Positions 14,762 to 24,861 of a stretch of DNA of 40,582 bases are shown here, piece after piece. A program made the position numbers and the translations under genes. This DNA comes from an uncultured Halieaceae bacterium (lineage in GTDB: Bacteria > Pseudomonadota > Gammaproteobacteria > Pseudomonadales > Halieaceae): NCBI GenBank assembly GCA_913031575.1, contig CAJWEV010000016.1, forward strand, positions 1 to 40,582. Direction: 5' to 3'. How positions within the stretch are numbered: position 1 is the stretch's first letter; each line of letters opens with the position of its first letter. The notes under the pieces are model-generated. The model was not told where the DNA came from and did not search any database. It saw only the letters and a list, made by a program, of their open reading frames with translations.

Positions 14762-15409
14762 ATGACGCAAAGGGTTGCCGTTCTCGATTATGGCATGGGC
14801 AATCTTCATTCCGTTGAAAGCGCACTGCGAGAGGCGGGTGCGAGCGATGTTTTGGTCACGGCAGATGCCGAGGCAGTTCTGGCGGCAGATCGAATCGTGT
14901 TTCCAGGCGTTGGTGCTATTCGCGACTGTCTGGCCGAGCTTCGCAGACTGGATTGCGATAAAACGCTTCGTCTAGCCGTCAACCGTGGAACACCCGTATT
15001 TGGGATCTGCGTTGGCATGCAGTCGCTCATGACGCGATCTGAAGAGAATGGCGGTGTTGATTGCTTGGGATTCTTTGACGGAACAGTCACCCGGTTTCCA
15101 AGGAATCACAGTGACGACGATGGCACGAAGCTGAAGGTTCCTCATATGGGTTGGAATCAGGTGTCGCAAGGTCTGGAACATCCACTTTGGGACGGAATCG
15201 AGGACAACGCGTATTTTTATTTTGTTCACAGCTTCTTTTTGCCTGCGGTGGGATCTGATTGCGTGATGGGGTCATTCGATTACGGCGTCAAGGGCAGTGC
15301 AGCTGTCGGAAAAGGCAATGTCTTTGCGACTCAGTTTCACCCTGAGAAAAGCCACGATAACGGCTTAAAGTTGCTCGCAAATTTTTTGACATGGGACGGC
15401 ACATGCTAG
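14762..15409 (+). CDS. hisH: Imidazole glycerol phosphate synthase, glutaminase subunit
   Basis: HisH hydrolyses glutamine and passes ammonia to HisF. The 215-residue protein starts at the ATG four bases after the hisB stop, which gives the family start [17 protein letters not shown]. The catalytic cysteine is Cys83 in GICVGMQ, and the His-Glu of the triad lie in ATQFHPEKS near the C-terminus. The frame is open upstream inside hisB, but that part has no family match. Its end overlaps the hisA start by seven bases. Confidence 0.97.
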   Translation: MTQRVAVLDYGMGNLHSVESALREAGASDVLVTADAEAVLAADRIVFPGVGAIRDCLAELRRLDCDKTLRLAVNRGTPVFGICVGMQSLMTRSEENGGVDCLGFFDGTVTRFPRNHSDDDGTKLKVPHMGWNQVSQGLEHPLWDGIEDNAYFYFVHSFFLPAVGSDCVMGSFDYGVKGSAAVGKGNVFATQFHPEKSHDNGLKLLANFLTWDGTC

Positions 15410-16146
15410 TCATACCGGCAATCGACCTGAAAGACGGCCAATGTGTTCGCTTGCGGAAGGGCGATATGGAAGACAGCACGGTCTTCTCTGACGATCCAGT
15501 CGCTACGGCAGAGCGTTGGGCAGAAGCGACCGCGCGCAGGCTGCACATGGTTGATCTCAATGGAGCGTTTGCGGGCAAGCCCAAGAATGCTGAAGCGGTG
15601 AGGGCGATTACCCGGGCGCTTCCCAGCTTACCTGTCCAAATTGGCGGTGGTATCCGCGATTGCGCGACAATTGAAAGCTACCTCACTGCCGGCGTGCGTT
15701 ACGTCATTATTGGAACAGCCGCTGTCAAGAATCCTGAATTTGTTCGTGAAGCCTGTGAGCGGTTTCCAGGGCATATCATAGTAGGTATTGATGCTAAGGC
15801 CGGATTTGTTGCAACTGATGGCTGGGCTGAGACAAGTACCGTGCTTGCCGTAGACCTGGCGCGTGATTTTCGCGATGCCGGCGTTGAGGCGATTGTGTAC
15901 ACAGACATTGAGCGAGACGGGATGATGCAGGGCGTCAACGTCAGTGCAACGGTTAACCTCGCCAAAGAGGGCGCCTTACCCGTGATTGCCTCTGGCGGTG
16001 TGACCAATATCGAGGATATTCGTATGCTTTCTGAGGTGGCGCATAACGGTATTATTGGTGCTATCACGGGTCGCGCTGCCTATGAGGGGACATTAGATGT
16101 TGCAGAAGCGCAGGCCTTGGCAGATCAAGTGAGTGCAATGCAGTGA
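15403..16146 (+). CDS. hisA: ProFAR isomerase
   Basis: HisA is the (beta-alpha)8-barrel isomerase of histidine synthesis acting between HisI/E and HisF. The 247-residue product begins [12 protein letters not shown] with catalytic Asp8, and the second acidic residue is Asp130 in VGIDAKAG. Phosphate loops are GGGIRD and ASGGV. The sequence is strikingly like Pseudomonas HisA ([21 protein letters not shown]-type stretch, [10 protein letters not shown]). The ATG at 15403 is chosen over one at 15391 because it matches the family start; it overlaps hisH by seven bases, which implies coupling. Confidence 0.97.
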   Translation: MLVIPAIDLKDGQCVRLRKGDMEDSTVFSDDPVATAERWAEATARRLHMVDLNGAFAGKPKNAEAVRAITRALPSLPVQIGGGIRDCATIESYLTAGVRYVIIGTAAVKNPEFVREACERFPGHIIVGIDAKAGFVATDGWAETSTVLAVDLARDFRDAGVEAIVYTDIERDGMMQGVNVSATVNLAKEGALPVIASGGVTNIEDIRMLSEVAHNGIIGAITGRAAYEGTLDVAEAQALADQVSAMQ

Positions 16147-16910
16147 GCCTGGCGAAGCGCATTATTCCCTGCCTCGACGTTGATCACGGGCGTGTTGTCA
16201 AAGGCATGAACTTCGTGGGCATTCGCGACGCAGGCGATCCTATTGAGATCGCTCGCCGTTACAACAACGCCGGTGCAGATGAAATCACCCTCCTCGATAT
16301 TACAGCCAGTCATGAGCAGCGCGATATCACTTATAAAACCGTTGAGCAGATAGCGTCTCAGGTGTTCATTCCACTTACAGTTGGCGGTGGTGTTCGAACT
16401 GTTACTGATATTCGTCGTTTGCTGAATGCCGGCGCAGATAAGGTCACTATTAACACGGCAGCTATTTTCAATCCTGATCTTGTTCGCGAGTCCGCTGAGC
16501 GATTTGGTTCCCAGTGCATTGTGGTCGCCATGGATGTAAAAGCACTCCACGACGGCTCTGGACGCTACGAATTGTTCAGTCACGGAGGTCGCAACGCAAC
16601 GGGCATAGAAGCCATCGAGTGGGCCCAAAGAATGGCTCACCTTGGTGCTGGGGAAATTCTGCTCACCAGCATGGATCGTGATGGAACTAAGGGTGGCTAT
16701 GATTTGCTGATTACAAGAGCCATCTCCGATACGGTGGACATCCCCGTCATTGCTTCAGGCGGTGTTGGAACGCTAGATCATCTCAGGGCGGGGTTGACAG
16801 AAGGTGGGGCCGATGCGGTTCTGGCGGCGAGCATTTTTCACTTTGGCACCTACACGGTGGCGGAAGCAAAAGCGTATCTAGCCCAATCAAAAATTCCTAT
16901 TAGAGAATAG
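16143..16910 (+). CDS. hisF: Imidazole glycerol phosphate synthase, cyclase subunit
   Basis: HisF is the barrel partner of HisH, producing IGP and AICAR. The 255-residue protein starts with [16 protein letters not shown]; the catalytic Asp12 and Asp131 (VVAMDVKA) correspond to the two acids of the family, and the phosphate-binding loops GGGVR and ASGGVG are present. The start is GTG, overlapping the hisA stop by four bases. It ends the his run: ctpA arrives from the opposite strand 23 bases downstream. hisI/hisE, often nearby, are not in this window. Confidence 0.97.
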   Translation: MSLAKRIIPCLDVDHGRVVKGMNFVGIRDAGDPIEIARRYNNAGADEITLLDITASHEQRDITYKTVEQIASQVFIPLTVGGGVRTVTDIRRLLNAGADKVTINTAAIFNPDLVRESAERFGSQCIVVAMDVKALHDGSGRYELFSHGGRNATGIEAIEWAQRMAHLGAGEILLTSMDRDGTKGGYDLLITRAISDTVDIPVIASGGVGTLDHLRAGLTEGGADAVLAASIFHFGTYTVAEAKAYLAQSKIPIRE

Positions 16911-16933
16911 TAAGTGCTCACTTATTTGGCATT

Positions 16934-18301
16934 CTAGAACCCTTTTTTAGAGTCTGTACCAACAATGTTGGACGGTGTTGCCCCCAAGCTTTGATACACG
17001 TTGATACCTTTTAGCAAGGTAAAGGCCTCATAGACTTGATTGTCGTCTACGCGCAGTGTCGCGATGGCCTCAGTCTCTGTTTCAACGTTTGATCCAGTGT
17101 TCTCAATACTTCGATTTAAGTCAGCTTCTCGAAGTCGGTTGCCCTGCTCAAGACTGGTTAACTGCGCTCGTTCAACCACCACATCCGGTACAATCCCTTC
17201 AGCCTGAATAGATCGCCCATTGGGTGTGTAATATAGCGACGTTGTTAATTTGAGTGCTTTGGTGTCAGAGACTGGAAGAACGGTTTGAACGGAGCCTTTA
17301 CCAAAACTTTGAGTGCCCATAATGACCGCTCGGCCGCGGTCCTGAAGCGCGCCCGCAATAATCTCAGAGGCACTCGCTGAACCACTATTCACCAAAACCA
17401 CCACGGGCACGCCCGGTAGCAATTCTCCCGATTCAGCGTTGTATGTGTTCATAGAGTCGGGGTGACGCCCTTTGGTGTAGACAACCAAACCACCGTCAAG
17501 GAAGTTACTGGCCATTTCGACACTGGCATTCATGACACCGCCGGGGTTATTGCGAACGTCCAGAACGACACCTTTGACTTCCCCTTTTTCGAGCGCTGAT
17601 TCTATCGCACGTGTGACCTCGCGCCCCGAGTCTCTTTGGAAGCGAGATACACGAATCAGCCAATAGCCATCCTCAAGTTCGCGCGATCGCACGCTAGGTA
17701 CGTCGATGATGCCGCGGGTGACAATCACATCAAAGGGCCGACTTTCCCCGGCCCTGCCGATTTCGAGTACAACTGTGGTGCCCTCTGCACCTCGCATGTA
17801 AGTAGAGGACTCACTCGTCGACATGCCCTGTGTCGACGTGCCGTCAATTTTGAGGATTACATCACCAGCCCTCAATCCAGCCTCGATCGCGGGTGAGCCA
17901 TCAATAGGTGTGACAATGGCAATGAAGCCACCGCGGTAGCCGATTTCGATGCCTAGACCGGTGAACTGCCCTTCTGTTGATTCCTGAAGGTTTTCGTAGT
18001 CATCCTCGGTGAGGTAGGCGGAGTGGGGATCAAGGTTCGTTAGCATACCCTTCACAGCCATTTCAAAGAGCTCTGCATCGGTGACATCCTCGACGTAGCC
18101 GCGTCGGATTGCATCGAAAGTATCTGCAAATAGTTGAAGCTCCTCAAATGAGGTGCTTATGGTCGGCGGTTTGTCTTGAGTCGGCTCATTCGTTTGTGCG
18201 ATGGCGACGTATGACGAGCCGAGTGCAAATAATATTGCGAACAAGTGTGTGGCTCTGCCGCCTGAACGACGTTCCCTAGACTTAAAACGGTGATGTGTCA
18301 T
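16934..18301 (-). CDS. ctpA: C-terminal processing peptidase, S41A family (PDZ protease)
   Basis: This is an exported serine protease of 455 residues acting in the periplasm on envelope proteins, often peptidoglycan hydrolases. A signal peptide with cleavage after AIA near residue 35 is followed by an N-terminal helical part. The PDZ domain is at about 110-200 (FTGLGIEIG, SPAIEAGLRAGDVI). In the protease core the Ser310-Lys335 dyad lies in GSASASEI and FGKGSVQT, with the family spacing of 25. The C-terminal tail is long and polar. It is the third gene of gpmI-envC-ctpA with 9-base gaps, the same order as in pseudomonads, and converges on hisF. Confidence 0.95.
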   Translation of the reverse strand: MTHHRFKSRERRSGGRATHLFAILFALGSSYVAIAQTNEPTQDKPPTISTSFEELQLFADTFDAIRRGYVEDVTDAELFEMAVKGMLTNLDPHSAYLTEDDYENLQESTEGQFTGLGIEIGYRGGFIAIVTPIDGSPAIEAGLRAGDVILKIDGTSTQGMSTSESSTYMRGAEGTTVVLEIGRAGESRPFDVIVTRGIIDVPSVRSRELEDGYWLIRVSRFQRDSGREVTRAIESALEKGEVKGVVLDVRNNPGGVMNASVEMASNFLDGGLVVYTKGRHPDSMNTYNAESGELLPGVPVVVLVNSGSASASEIIAGALQDRGRAVIMGTQSFGKGSVQTVLPVSDTKALKLTTSLYYTPNGRSIQAEGIVPDVVVERAQLTSLEQGNRLREADLNRSIENTGSNVETETEAIATLRVDDNQVYEAFTLLKGINVYQSLGATPSNIVGTDSKKGF

Positions 18302-18310
18302 GTGTATCTG

Positions 18311-19480
18311 CTACCTAATCCAATTGGCCGGATTGACAGGGGTGCCATCTGCGCGTATCTCAAAGTACAAGGCTGGCTCAGCTGCCCCGCCACTAGCGCC
18401 CACGCGAGCTATGACCTCTCCCGGGGCAACCCACTCACCCGTCTCTTTAAGTAGGCTTTCGTTGTGTCCGTAAAGGCTCATCCAGCCATCACCGTGGTCA
18501 ATGATGGTAAGCAAACCCTGTCCTCGTAGCCAGTCTGCGTAAATGACGCGCCCGTAATGAACTGAGCGTACCGAAGATCCTCGATCAGCTGGTATCAGCC
18601 AGCCTTGCCATCTAAGGTCACCGCGTTTTCGCTTCTGCCCGAAACGAGTCTTGCTCGCGCCATCAAGCGGTGCTCGCAGTTTACCTTTGAGCGCAACAAA
18701 ATCATCATATTCCCCGTCAAGCGACAGACTCGCCAAACGCTCCAGAAGCTCCACAAGCAGCGTGTTGAGTCGATTTGCATCGGCCCGAAGAGCGGCTACT
18801 TGTTTACCATCGCGGGCAAGCGAAGCTGATAACTGATCGACGAGCGCTTTCTGCTCTAAACGCTGATCTACTAAATTTGCTCGGGTTTTGGTTAAGGATG
18901 TGCGGTCTTTTTCTTGCTCTTCCTGTGCGGCCGCGAGTTGAAGCCGGTTGGCATCGAGCTCGAGGACCGCCAACTTAAATTCATCGATCGTATCGAGCTG
19001 TTGATTGAGTAGTAGGTTGAAATATGCATGATTCCGCTCAGTTTCCTGTGGTGCGATATCACCAAATAGGATTTTAAGATCGCCACCCAGTTTCAATACT
19101 GAAAAGACACCAATGCTTGTCTCCAAAGTTGCTTGTAGATCATTTATCCCTCGTTCCAATCGCAGCCCATCAGATTCAAGTTCATTGATGACTCGCTGAC
19201 GCTGATCAAGGCTGGCCCGTATCTTTAGTAAAGCTTCGTTGGCACGACCAACTGCGACATCTGTGTCACGCAGCCGTGACTGGATGTCATTTCGCTCCTT
19301 TGATTGTGAGGTAATTAGCTGTTCAAGCGTCGCAATTTCGTCGTTGATCGCTTTGATGGCGGCACGCGTTTCAGTCTCACTTGTGAGCTCGGTGATGTCT
19401 CCAAGGGCCGGATAGGAGCTAAAGAGCATGCTGGCACTCACCGCTGCCAGAGCATGAATCCAAAGCCGTAAAAAAGTCAT
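18311..19480 (-). CDS. envC: Murein hydrolase activator EnvC-like (degenerate M23 domain)
   Basis: The 389-residue protein has a signal peptide (to about residue 27), a long coiled-coil region (about 35-245) and a C-terminal LytM-type domain. In the domain the zinc site is degenerate: IIDHGDGWMSLYGHNES is followed by PALYFEI where active enzymes have HLHFE. This is how EnvC looks: it does not cut murein but activates the amidases AmiA/AmiB at the septum. One histidine (YGHN) is kept where E. coli EnvC has Tyr. It lies between gpmI and ctpA with 9-base gaps on both sides, as in related bacteria. Confidence 0.93.
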   Translation of the reverse strand: MTFLRLWIHALAAVSASMLFSSYPALGDITELTSETETRAAIKAINDEIATLEQLITSQSKERNDIQSRLRDTDVAVGRANEALLKIRASLDQRQRVINELESDGLRLERGINDLQATLETSIGVFSVLKLGGDLKILFGDIAPQETERNHAYFNLLLNQQLDTIDEFKLAVLELDANRLQLAAAQEEQEKDRTSLTKTRANLVDQRLEQKALVDQLSASLARDGKQVAALRADANRLNTLLVELLERLASLSLDGEYDDFVALKGKLRAPLDGASKTRFGQKRKRGDLRWQGWLIPADRGSSVRSVHYGRVIYADWLRGQGLLTIIDHGDGWMSLYGHNESLLKETGEWVAPGEVIARVGASGGAAEPALYFEIRADGTPVNPANWIR

Positions 19481-19489
19481 TTTGAGCGA

Positions 19490-21031
19490 CTAGCTAGAGA
19501 GCAGTGACTCGCCGGTCATCGCACTTGGTTTTGTAATAGCCATGAGGTCTAAAATAGTGGGCGCGATGTCGGCCAGCACTCCCGGTGCTTCTCGGAATTC
19601 TCGACCCCGCTTTCCAATATAAAACAATGGCACGGGTTGCGTTGTGTGCTGTGTGTGAGGCTGTTCCGTGCCGTGATCGTGCATTTGTTCGCAGTTGCCA
19701 TGATCGGCTGTTACCAAGGCCTGACCGTCGGCTGCTAACACGGCTTCTTCTACGCGAGCGACACAGGCATCCAGGGTTTCTACGGCTTTCACCGCCGCCT
19801 CCAAATTACCCGTGTGGCCAACCATGTCTCCGTTAGCGAAGTTGACAACAATGAGTTCATGCGAACGATTTTCGATACTCTTAATGATGGCGTCGGTCAC
19901 TTCAAGCGCAGACATCTCAGGCTTTAAATCGTAAGTGGCAACATCTGGAGAGGGAATGAGCAGTCGCTCTTCACCTTCGAACGTAGCTTCGCGCCCACCG
20001 CTAAAGAAAAAGGTGACGTGGGCATATTTCTCGGTTTCTGCGATTCGCGCCTGCCGTAAGCCATGAGAGGCAACGACGGCGCCGAGGGTGTCCTCGATGA
20101 TGTCTGCTGTGAAGGCAACGCTCGCATTGATACTTTCATAGTATTCAGTGGTCGCCACAAAACGAGCCTTTGGTCGGTGCTTGCGCTCGAACTCTGCAAA
20201 TGCGGGTTCTGTCAGTGCCTGGGTCAACTGCTGCGCACGATCCGCGCGAAAATTCATGAAGAGAATGCTGTCACCATCGTTAATAGTAACGGCTTCACCA
20301 ATTCGACTCGGCGCCACAAATTCGTCGTTTTCACTTCTCCCGTAAGCAGCGGCGAGAGCGTCGCTAGTGGAAGCATATTCGTAGTCGGCGATGCCCTGAG
20401 TGATTAGATCATAAGCGGATTCTATGCGTGACCAGCGTTTATCGCGATCCATTGCAAAGTAGCGACCTTGGACTGTGGCTACTTTACCAACAGCTATTTG
20501 TTTAAATACGTCGTCAGCACGGGCCAGTGAGGCCGCGGCACTTCGAGGAGGCATGTCTCTTCCGTCAAGGAAAGCGTGTAGGAAAATCCGTTCTGCACCG
20601 CGCGCCTTGGCTAATCTAAGGGCGGCGAAGATATGCTCTTCATGGCTGTGCACACCACCAGGCGAGAGAAGACCGAATACGTGCACCGCGGACTGAGAGG
20701 CTACGGCTGCATCAATTGCATCGGTGAAGGCAGGATTGGTAGCAAATGTTCCATCCTCGATGGCTTTATCGATTCGAGTGATGCTTTGATAAATAATACG
20801 CCCGGATCCAAGGCTCATATGTCCGACTTCGGAGTTGCCCATCTGGCCTGCGGGCAATCCGACATCAAGCCCTGACCCTGAAACAAGTGTCGATTCACCT
20901 GTTTCCCAGAGGCGGTCAAAGGTCGGTGTTCGGGCATGGAAAATGGCGTTGTTTTCTGGTGCTTGCCGATAACCGAATCCATCCAAAATAACGAGGACGG
21001 TAGGTGAGAACGCGTTTGTGCTGGACGACAT
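19490..21031 (-). CDS. gpmI: 2,3-bisphosphoglycerate-independent phosphoglycerate mutase
   Basis: GpmI interconverts 3- and 2-phosphoglycerate with two Mn2+ ions. The 513-residue protein has the metal Asp17 in ILDGFG, the phosphorylated Ser67 in QMGNSEVGH, the substrate segment HAFLDGRDMPPRSA, and late metal ligands in NFANGDMVGHTGN and TADHGNCEQM. The length equals the family norm. It is first in a minus-strand operon with envC and ctpA and is divergent from the rhodanese gene. The 162-base gap should hold both promoters, but no well-matched pair of boxes was found. Confidence 0.97.
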   Translation of the reverse strand: MSSSTNAFSPTVLVILDGFGYRQAPENNAIFHARTPTFDRLWETGESTLVSGSGLDVGLPAGQMGNSEVGHMSLGSGRIIYQSITRIDKAIEDGTFATNPAFTDAIDAAVASQSAVHVFGLLSPGGVHSHEEHIFAALRLAKARGAERIFLHAFLDGRDMPPRSAAASLARADDVFKQIAVGKVATVQGRYFAMDRDKRWSRIESAYDLITQGIADYEYASTSDALAAAYGRSENDEFVAPSRIGEAVTINDGDSILFMNFRADRAQQLTQALTEPAFAEFERKHRPKARFVATTEYYESINASVAFTADIIEDTLGAVVASHGLRQARIAETEKYAHVTFFFSGGREATFEGEERLLIPSPDVATYDLKPEMSALEVTDAIIKSIENRSHELIVVNFANGDMVGHTGNLEAAVKAVETLDACVARVEEAVLAADGQALVTADHGNCEQMHDHGTEQPHTQHTTQPVPLFYIGKRGREFREAPGVLADIAPTILDLMAITKPSAMTGESLLSS

Positions 21032-21193
21032 GATTTTCCCTCAAGCTCACCCTACTAATGTTAGCCCGATGAATGTTACAGATCATCCTATTTGACAATG
21101 ATTCTGCTACTGGAGAGCCCTTGTTGAAGCACGTATACTCTCCGCTTTTCGCGGGTGCCCTTTAGGGCCAAAGCTTAGTCAGAGAGCTTAACA

Positions 21194-21616
21194 GTGTCTT
21201 TTAGCCAGTTTCTAATTTTCGTTTCCGAGCAATGGCTTTTGGTATTCGCGCTCTTACTGTCGCTTAATCTCTTGTTATTCACCGAGTCCCGGAAGGCTGG
21301 GCCCGCGCTAAGTCCTCAGCAAGCGATTAATCTGACAAACAAGAGCGGTGGTATCTTTCTGGATGTTAGGGATGCAAAAGAGTTTAAACGGGCCCACATA
21401 AGTGAGGCGGTCAATATCCCTTCGGCGAATTTGCGGGGAAGAATGGGTGAGCTCGAGGCCTATAAAAATAAGCCTGTGATCGTGGTCTGCCGAATGGGGA
21501 GTAGTGCGTCAGCAGCTGTTAAACAACTTCGGGCAAATGGGTTTGATAGTGCGCACCGAATGGCGGGGGGCATGATGAGGTGGGACGAACAGCGCTTACC
21601 GGTGACCAACAAATGA
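21194..21616 (+). CDS. Membrane-anchored rhodanese-like protein (YibN type)
   Basis: The 140-residue protein has one N-terminal membrane helix (about residues 8-28, QWLLVFALLLSLNLLLF) and a single rhodanese domain. The active loop is CRMGSSA with an intact cysteine, and the CH2A-like motif is FLDVRDAKEF. Rhodaneses transfer sulfane sulfur; the exact acceptor for YibN-type proteins is not known to me. The start is GTG. Its stop overlaps the grxC start (ATGA), and secB follows, the same trio as in E. coli and Pseudomonas. Confidence 0.93.
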   Translation: MSFSQFLIFVSEQWLLVFALLLSLNLLLFTESRKAGPALSPQQAINLTNKSGGIFLDVRDAKEFKRAHISEAVNIPSANLRGRMGELEAYKNKPVIVVCRMGSSASAAVKQLRANGFDSAHRMAGGMMRWDEQRLPVTNK

Positions 21617-21876
21617 ATACAGTGACTATTTACACCACGCGATGGTGTCCTTTTTGTGTGCGAGCAAAGAGTTTGCTGAATAGTAAGGGCGTGGCATTCG
21701 ACGAGATTCCGGTTGATGGTAATCCGGGTCTGAGAGCCGAGATGGCCGCCATAGCTGGGGCAACGAGCGTCCCTCAGATCTGGATAGGCGACCAGCACGT
21801 CGGTGGCTGCGATGAACTGTATAGTCTCGAGCGCAGTCAACAATTAGATTCAATGCTTCGGTCAGAAGCACCTTAA
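21613..21876 (+). CDS. grxC: Glutaredoxin 3
   Basis: This 87-residue dithiol glutaredoxin has the active site CPFC in [12 protein letters not shown], the cis-proline motif SVPQIW and the glutathione-binding GGCDEL. It reduces protein disulfides and glutathionylated proteins with GSH in the cytosol. The start ATG overlaps the rhodanese stop by four bases. The frame extends upstream to 21580, but that piece lies inside the rhodanese gene and is not part of the family. secB follows after 23 bases. Confidence 0.96.
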   Translation: MNTVTIYTTRWCPFCVRAKSLLNSKGVAFDEIPVDGNPGLRAEMAAIAGATSVPQIWIGDQHVGGCDELYSLERSQQLDSMLRSEAP

Positions 21877-21899
21877 ATACTAAGAAAGGAGTAACCGCC

Positions 21900-22406
21900 A
21901 TGGCGGAAGATCAAGCTGCTGGAGCAGCGCAAGAAGAGCAAGTTCAGCAGCAATTCACTATGCAGCGTATCTATGCGAAAGATATATCGTTTGAGTCGCC
22001 GGCGTCTCCCGATATTTTTCGCCAGAACTGGCAGCCCAATGTGAATGTTGACTTGAATACACGCTCCTCAAAGGCAGACGACACAGGTAATCATGAGGTT
22101 GTCCTCACGATTACGGTGACAGCGAAGATGGAAGATAAGAGCGCGTTTTTAGTAGAGGTGCAGCAAGCGGGAATTTTCTTAGCAGCGGGCATCGACGAGG
22201 AGCCTCTCAAGCAGCTTCTTGCAACTGTCGCTCCAAACATTCTGTTCCCGTACGCTCGCGAGGCCATCGATGCATTGGTCATTAAGGGTGGTTTTCCTCC
22301 ATTGATGTTGGCGCCGGTTAACTTCGATGCGCTTTACCATCAGGCGATGGCTCAGGGCGGTTCGATACAAGGTGGTGAGCAGCCCGCGGATAGTTCAACA
22401 CACTGA
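21900..22406 (+). CDS. secB: Protein-export chaperone SecB
   Basis: SecB keeps preproteins unfolded and hands them to SecA. The 168-residue protein has the family core [26 protein letters not shown], and [13 protein letters not shown], with an acidic/Gln-rich N-terminus and a low-complexity tail. AAAGGAG sits eight bases before the ATG, a strong ribosome binding site. It closes the rhodanese-grxC-secB operon. Its stop codon directly abuts the stop codon of ntrC on the other strand with no spacer. Confidence 0.97.
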   Translation: MAEDQAAGAAQEEQVQQQFTMQRIYAKDISFESPASPDIFRQNWQPNVNVDLNTRSSKADDTGNHEVVLTITVTAKMEDKSAFLVEVQQAGIFLAAGIDEEPLKQLLATVAPNILFPYAREAIDALVIKGGFPPLMLAPVNFDALYHQAMAQGGSIQGGEQPADSSTH

Positions 22407-23801
22407 TTACAGTTGCTGGCTGAGTTTACGGGTTAGGGTGTTTCGGCCCCAGCCTAAAAGCTCAGCGGCCTCTGCTTTTTTTCCCGCTGTGTGTTCCAGC
22501 GCAGCTTTCATCATGATCGACTCTATCTGGGGAATGGCCTGCTTTAGAACATTAGTTTCCCCCGCAAGAAGTTTTGCTCTTACCCAGTCAGACAGCTGTT
22601 TCTCCCACGAGACAGACCCTTTGCCCTCGCTCTCACCATCTATCGTGAGTTCGGGAGGTAGGTCATTCATGAGAATTGTGTTACCCGCCGCCATGACTGT
22701 TAGCCACCGGCAGGTATTCTCAAGCTGCCGAACGTTGCCAGGCCACTCGAGCGCGCTGAGGAAGTCACGTACCTGGTCAGATACTTCTTTCGTTGGAACA
22801 CCTAATTCAAGCGCTGCTTTGCGCAAAAAATGGCTGAGCAGCAAGGGAATATCCTCACTTCTCTGTGAGAGTCTCGGCACGTTAATGCCGATCACATTGA
22901 GTCGATGATAGAGGTCTTCCCTGAACGAACCGAGAGCGACTAATTCGCGAAGATCTTGATGTGTTGCGGCAATGACACGGACGTCGGTTTTGATAGCGGT
23001 GGCACCCCCTACCCGATAAAACTCGCCCTCGGCAAGAACCCTCAGCAGACGAGTTTGGGTGTCATGTGGCATATCGCCAATCTCATCCAGAAACAGGGTT
23101 CCACCATCGGCCTGCTCGAAGCGCCCTTCGCGTCGTCCCGATGCACCAGTAAATGAGCCTTTCTCGTGTCCAAAGAGTTCGGATTCCATCAGATCCTTGG
23201 GTACGGCCGCCATATTGAGGGCAACGAAAGGTGCGCTCGCCCTCGGGCTGTGACGGTGGAGGGCCCGTGCAACTAGTTCTTTGCCCGAACCCGATTGTCC
23301 ACTGATCAGTACCGTGATCGAGCTCTGCGACAGGCGCCCGATTGCTCTGAACACCTCTTGCATTGCTGGTGCGTTTCCTATGATTTCCTTGTCACCGGTA
23401 TCCAAAGCATTGCCATTACCCGGTAATTTATTCGTATGTGCGAGTGCGCGAGTGGCGACCTCAAGCATTTCATCGATATCAAAGGGCTTAGGCAGGTATT
23501 CGAATGCGCCTGACTCATAGGAGCTAACCGCGCTGTCCAAATCCGAGTGGGCAGTGGTAATGATCACGGGTACATGGGGGATGATCGATTTCAGTTCGCC
23601 CAGTAGAGCCAAACCACCCATGCCAGGCATACGGATGTCGCTAATAATCGCCTTAGGTGTCGCTGTTTTGAGCGCTGCGAGTAAGTCGTCGGCGCACTCG
23701 AAACTATTACAGGGGATGTCTTCTCCTGAGAGGGCTTTTTCGATAACCCAGCGTATCGAGCTATCGTCATCAACCACCCAAATTTCATTTGAATCAGTCA
23801 T
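22407..23801 (-). CDS. ntrC: Nitrogen regulation response regulator NtrC
   Basis: NtrC is a sigma-54 activator phosphorylated by NtrB under nitrogen limitation. The 464-residue protein has a receiver domain with Asp55 (ISDIRMPG), an AAA+ domain with Walker A GQSGSGKE, the sigma-54 loop as GSFTGA (GAFTGA in E. coli), Walker [14 protein letters not shown], and a Fis-type helix-turn-helix at the end ([17 protein letters not shown]). The start at 23801 ([13 protein letters not shown]) fits the family; it lies eight bases inside ntrB. Two sites resembling NtrC dyads lie upstream of glnA in this window, which implies feedback. Confidence 0.97.
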   Translation of the reverse strand: MTDSNEIWVVDDDSSIRWVIEKALSGEDIPCNSFECADDLLAALKTATPKAIISDIRMPGMGGLALLGELKSIIPHVPVIITTAHSDLDSAVSSYESGAFEYLPKPFDIDEMLEVATRALAHTNKLPGNGNALDTGDKEIIGNAPAMQEVFRAIGRLSQSSITVLISGQSGSGKELVARALHRHSPRASAPFVALNMAAVPKDLMESELFGHEKGSFTGASGRREGRFEQADGGTLFLDEIGDMPHDTQTRLLRVLAEGEFYRVGGATAIKTDVRVIAATHQDLRELVALGSFREDLYHRLNVIGINVPRLSQRSEDIPLLLSHFLRKAALELGVPTKEVSDQVRDFLSALEWPGNVRQLENTCRWLTVMAAGNTILMNDLPPELTIDGESEGKGSVSWEKQLSDWVRAKLLAGETNVLKQAIPQIESIMMKAALEHTAGKKAEAAELLGWGRNTLTRKLSQQL

Positions 23802-24861
23802 GCGGTTCTTCCATGGGTAGTAGCAGTGTGAAGCAGGTATGACCTTGCTCACTAGCCGCTTGAATAACACCACCGTGGCGGGTGAGTGTGAGTTGTGCAA
23901 TGGACAGGCCTAGCCCCGACCCCTCAGGTCTCGAGGTAACCATCGGTAAGAAAATTGATGATATTAGGTCGTTTGGGATGCCTGGGCCGTTGTCGATGAT
24001 ATCGATGGCGCAAATGAGCTTGTGCCGGTGTCCGTTTAATGTGTATTGGCGTCGGCTGCGGGTTTTTATGGTGATTTGGCAGTCGGTCTTTGATGCTTCC
24101 CATGCGTTTCGGACAATATTAAGAATGGCCTGCGTTAGCTGATCAGCATCGGCTAGGAACTCAGGGAGGCTGGGGTCGTAGTCTCTGATAACAGTGAGTG
24201 ATTCATCCGCTTCTGCTTCCATGAGTTGGCGAACGCGTTCAGTGACCTCGTGAATATTGATATACCGTTTGTCGAGCGACTCTCGAGGGCCGAGCATGCG
24301 ATCAATCAGCGCTTGCAGGCGATCTACCTCTGAAATAATAATGTTGGCGTATTCGTCTAGCTCGCTGTCATCGAACTTTCGGGCCATCAACTGTGCTGCA
24401 CCACGAATGCCGCCCAATGGATTCTTAACTTCATGCGCCATACCTTTAACTACGTTATGGAGTCGGTGCTGCGCTTCCCGCAAGTTCTCCGTTTCACTGA
24501 TGGCTCGGGCACGATCCAGTGGCGACATTTCCAGCAAGATACGTGAGTCATGATCGTAATTTAACGGTGTAATTACGACATCAACGGTAATTTCTTTCCC
24601 TGTTTTCAGTGTAATCTTCAAATCACGGCTGACCGCTGGCAGGCGGGTTCTTAACGCATTTGATAGGGTTTCATGCCATTGAATGGCACCTTGACCAGCA
24701 GCGTGTGCCAACTCATCAAATGGATTGCCTGAGGCTCTCTGAAGTGACGTGTCCAATAGTACCTGTGCAGACTGGTTCAGGGTGTCCACCACGCCGTGCT
24801 CATCTATGAGAACAATGCAGGTGGTTAAGGAGTCGAGGTCGAATCCTGGCTTGTGGTTCAT
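23794..24861 (-). CDS. ntrB: Nitrogen regulation sensor histidine kinase NtrB
   Basis: NtrB (GlnL) phosphorylates and dephosphorylates NtrC under control of PII. It is cytosolic, 355 residues, with an N-terminal PAS domain (about 8-110), the phospho-acceptor His143 in GMAHEVKNPLGGIRGAA, and the ATPase boxes N (NIVRNAWEAS), G1 (IDNGPGIP) and G2 (GSGLGLSIA). Its end overlaps ntrC by eight bases and its start overlaps the DUF4124 stop (ATGA). No PII gene is present in the window. Confidence 0.96.
   Translation of the reverse strand: MNHKPGFDLDSLTTCIVLIDEHGVVDTLNQSAQVLLDTSLQRASGNPFDELAHAAGQGAIQWHETLSNALRTRLPAVSRDLKITLKTGKEITVDVVITPLNYDHDSRILLEMSPLDRARAISETENLREAQHRLHNVVKGMAHEVKNPLGGIRGAAQLMARKFDDSELDEYANIIISEVDRLQALIDRMLGPRESLDKRYINIHEVTERVRQLMEAEADESLTVIRDYDPSLPEFLADADQLTQAILNIVRNAWEASKTDCQITIKTRSRRQYTLNGHRHKLICAIDIIDNGPGIPNDLISSIFLPMVTSRPEGSGLGLSIAQLTLTRHGGVIQAASEQGHTCFTLLLPMEEPHD

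Noticed and set aside
15187..15201. A 13-base match (GGGACGGAATCGA) between hisH and the T-arm region of tRNA-Phe, considered as a displaced attachment repeat.
   Set aside because: It lies inside the conserved hisH coding sequence (WDGIEDN) with no mobile-element signal nearby and does not reach the tRNA 3' end, so it is coincidence.
16125..16640. A 171-codon minus-strand frame opposite the start of hisF.
   Set aside because: It is a shadow of the hisF reading frame; the plus-strand gene has all family residues.
16914..16925. AAGTG-CT-CACTT between hisF and ctpA as a bidirectional terminator.
   Set aside because: The 2-base loop is too small for a stable hairpin of this stem length and there is no T-run on either side.
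21160..21171. GCCC-TTTA-GGGC hairpin upstream of the rhodanese gene as an attenuator or riboswitch.
   Set aside because: The stem is only four pairs, no T-run follows and no conserved aptamer elements are seen.
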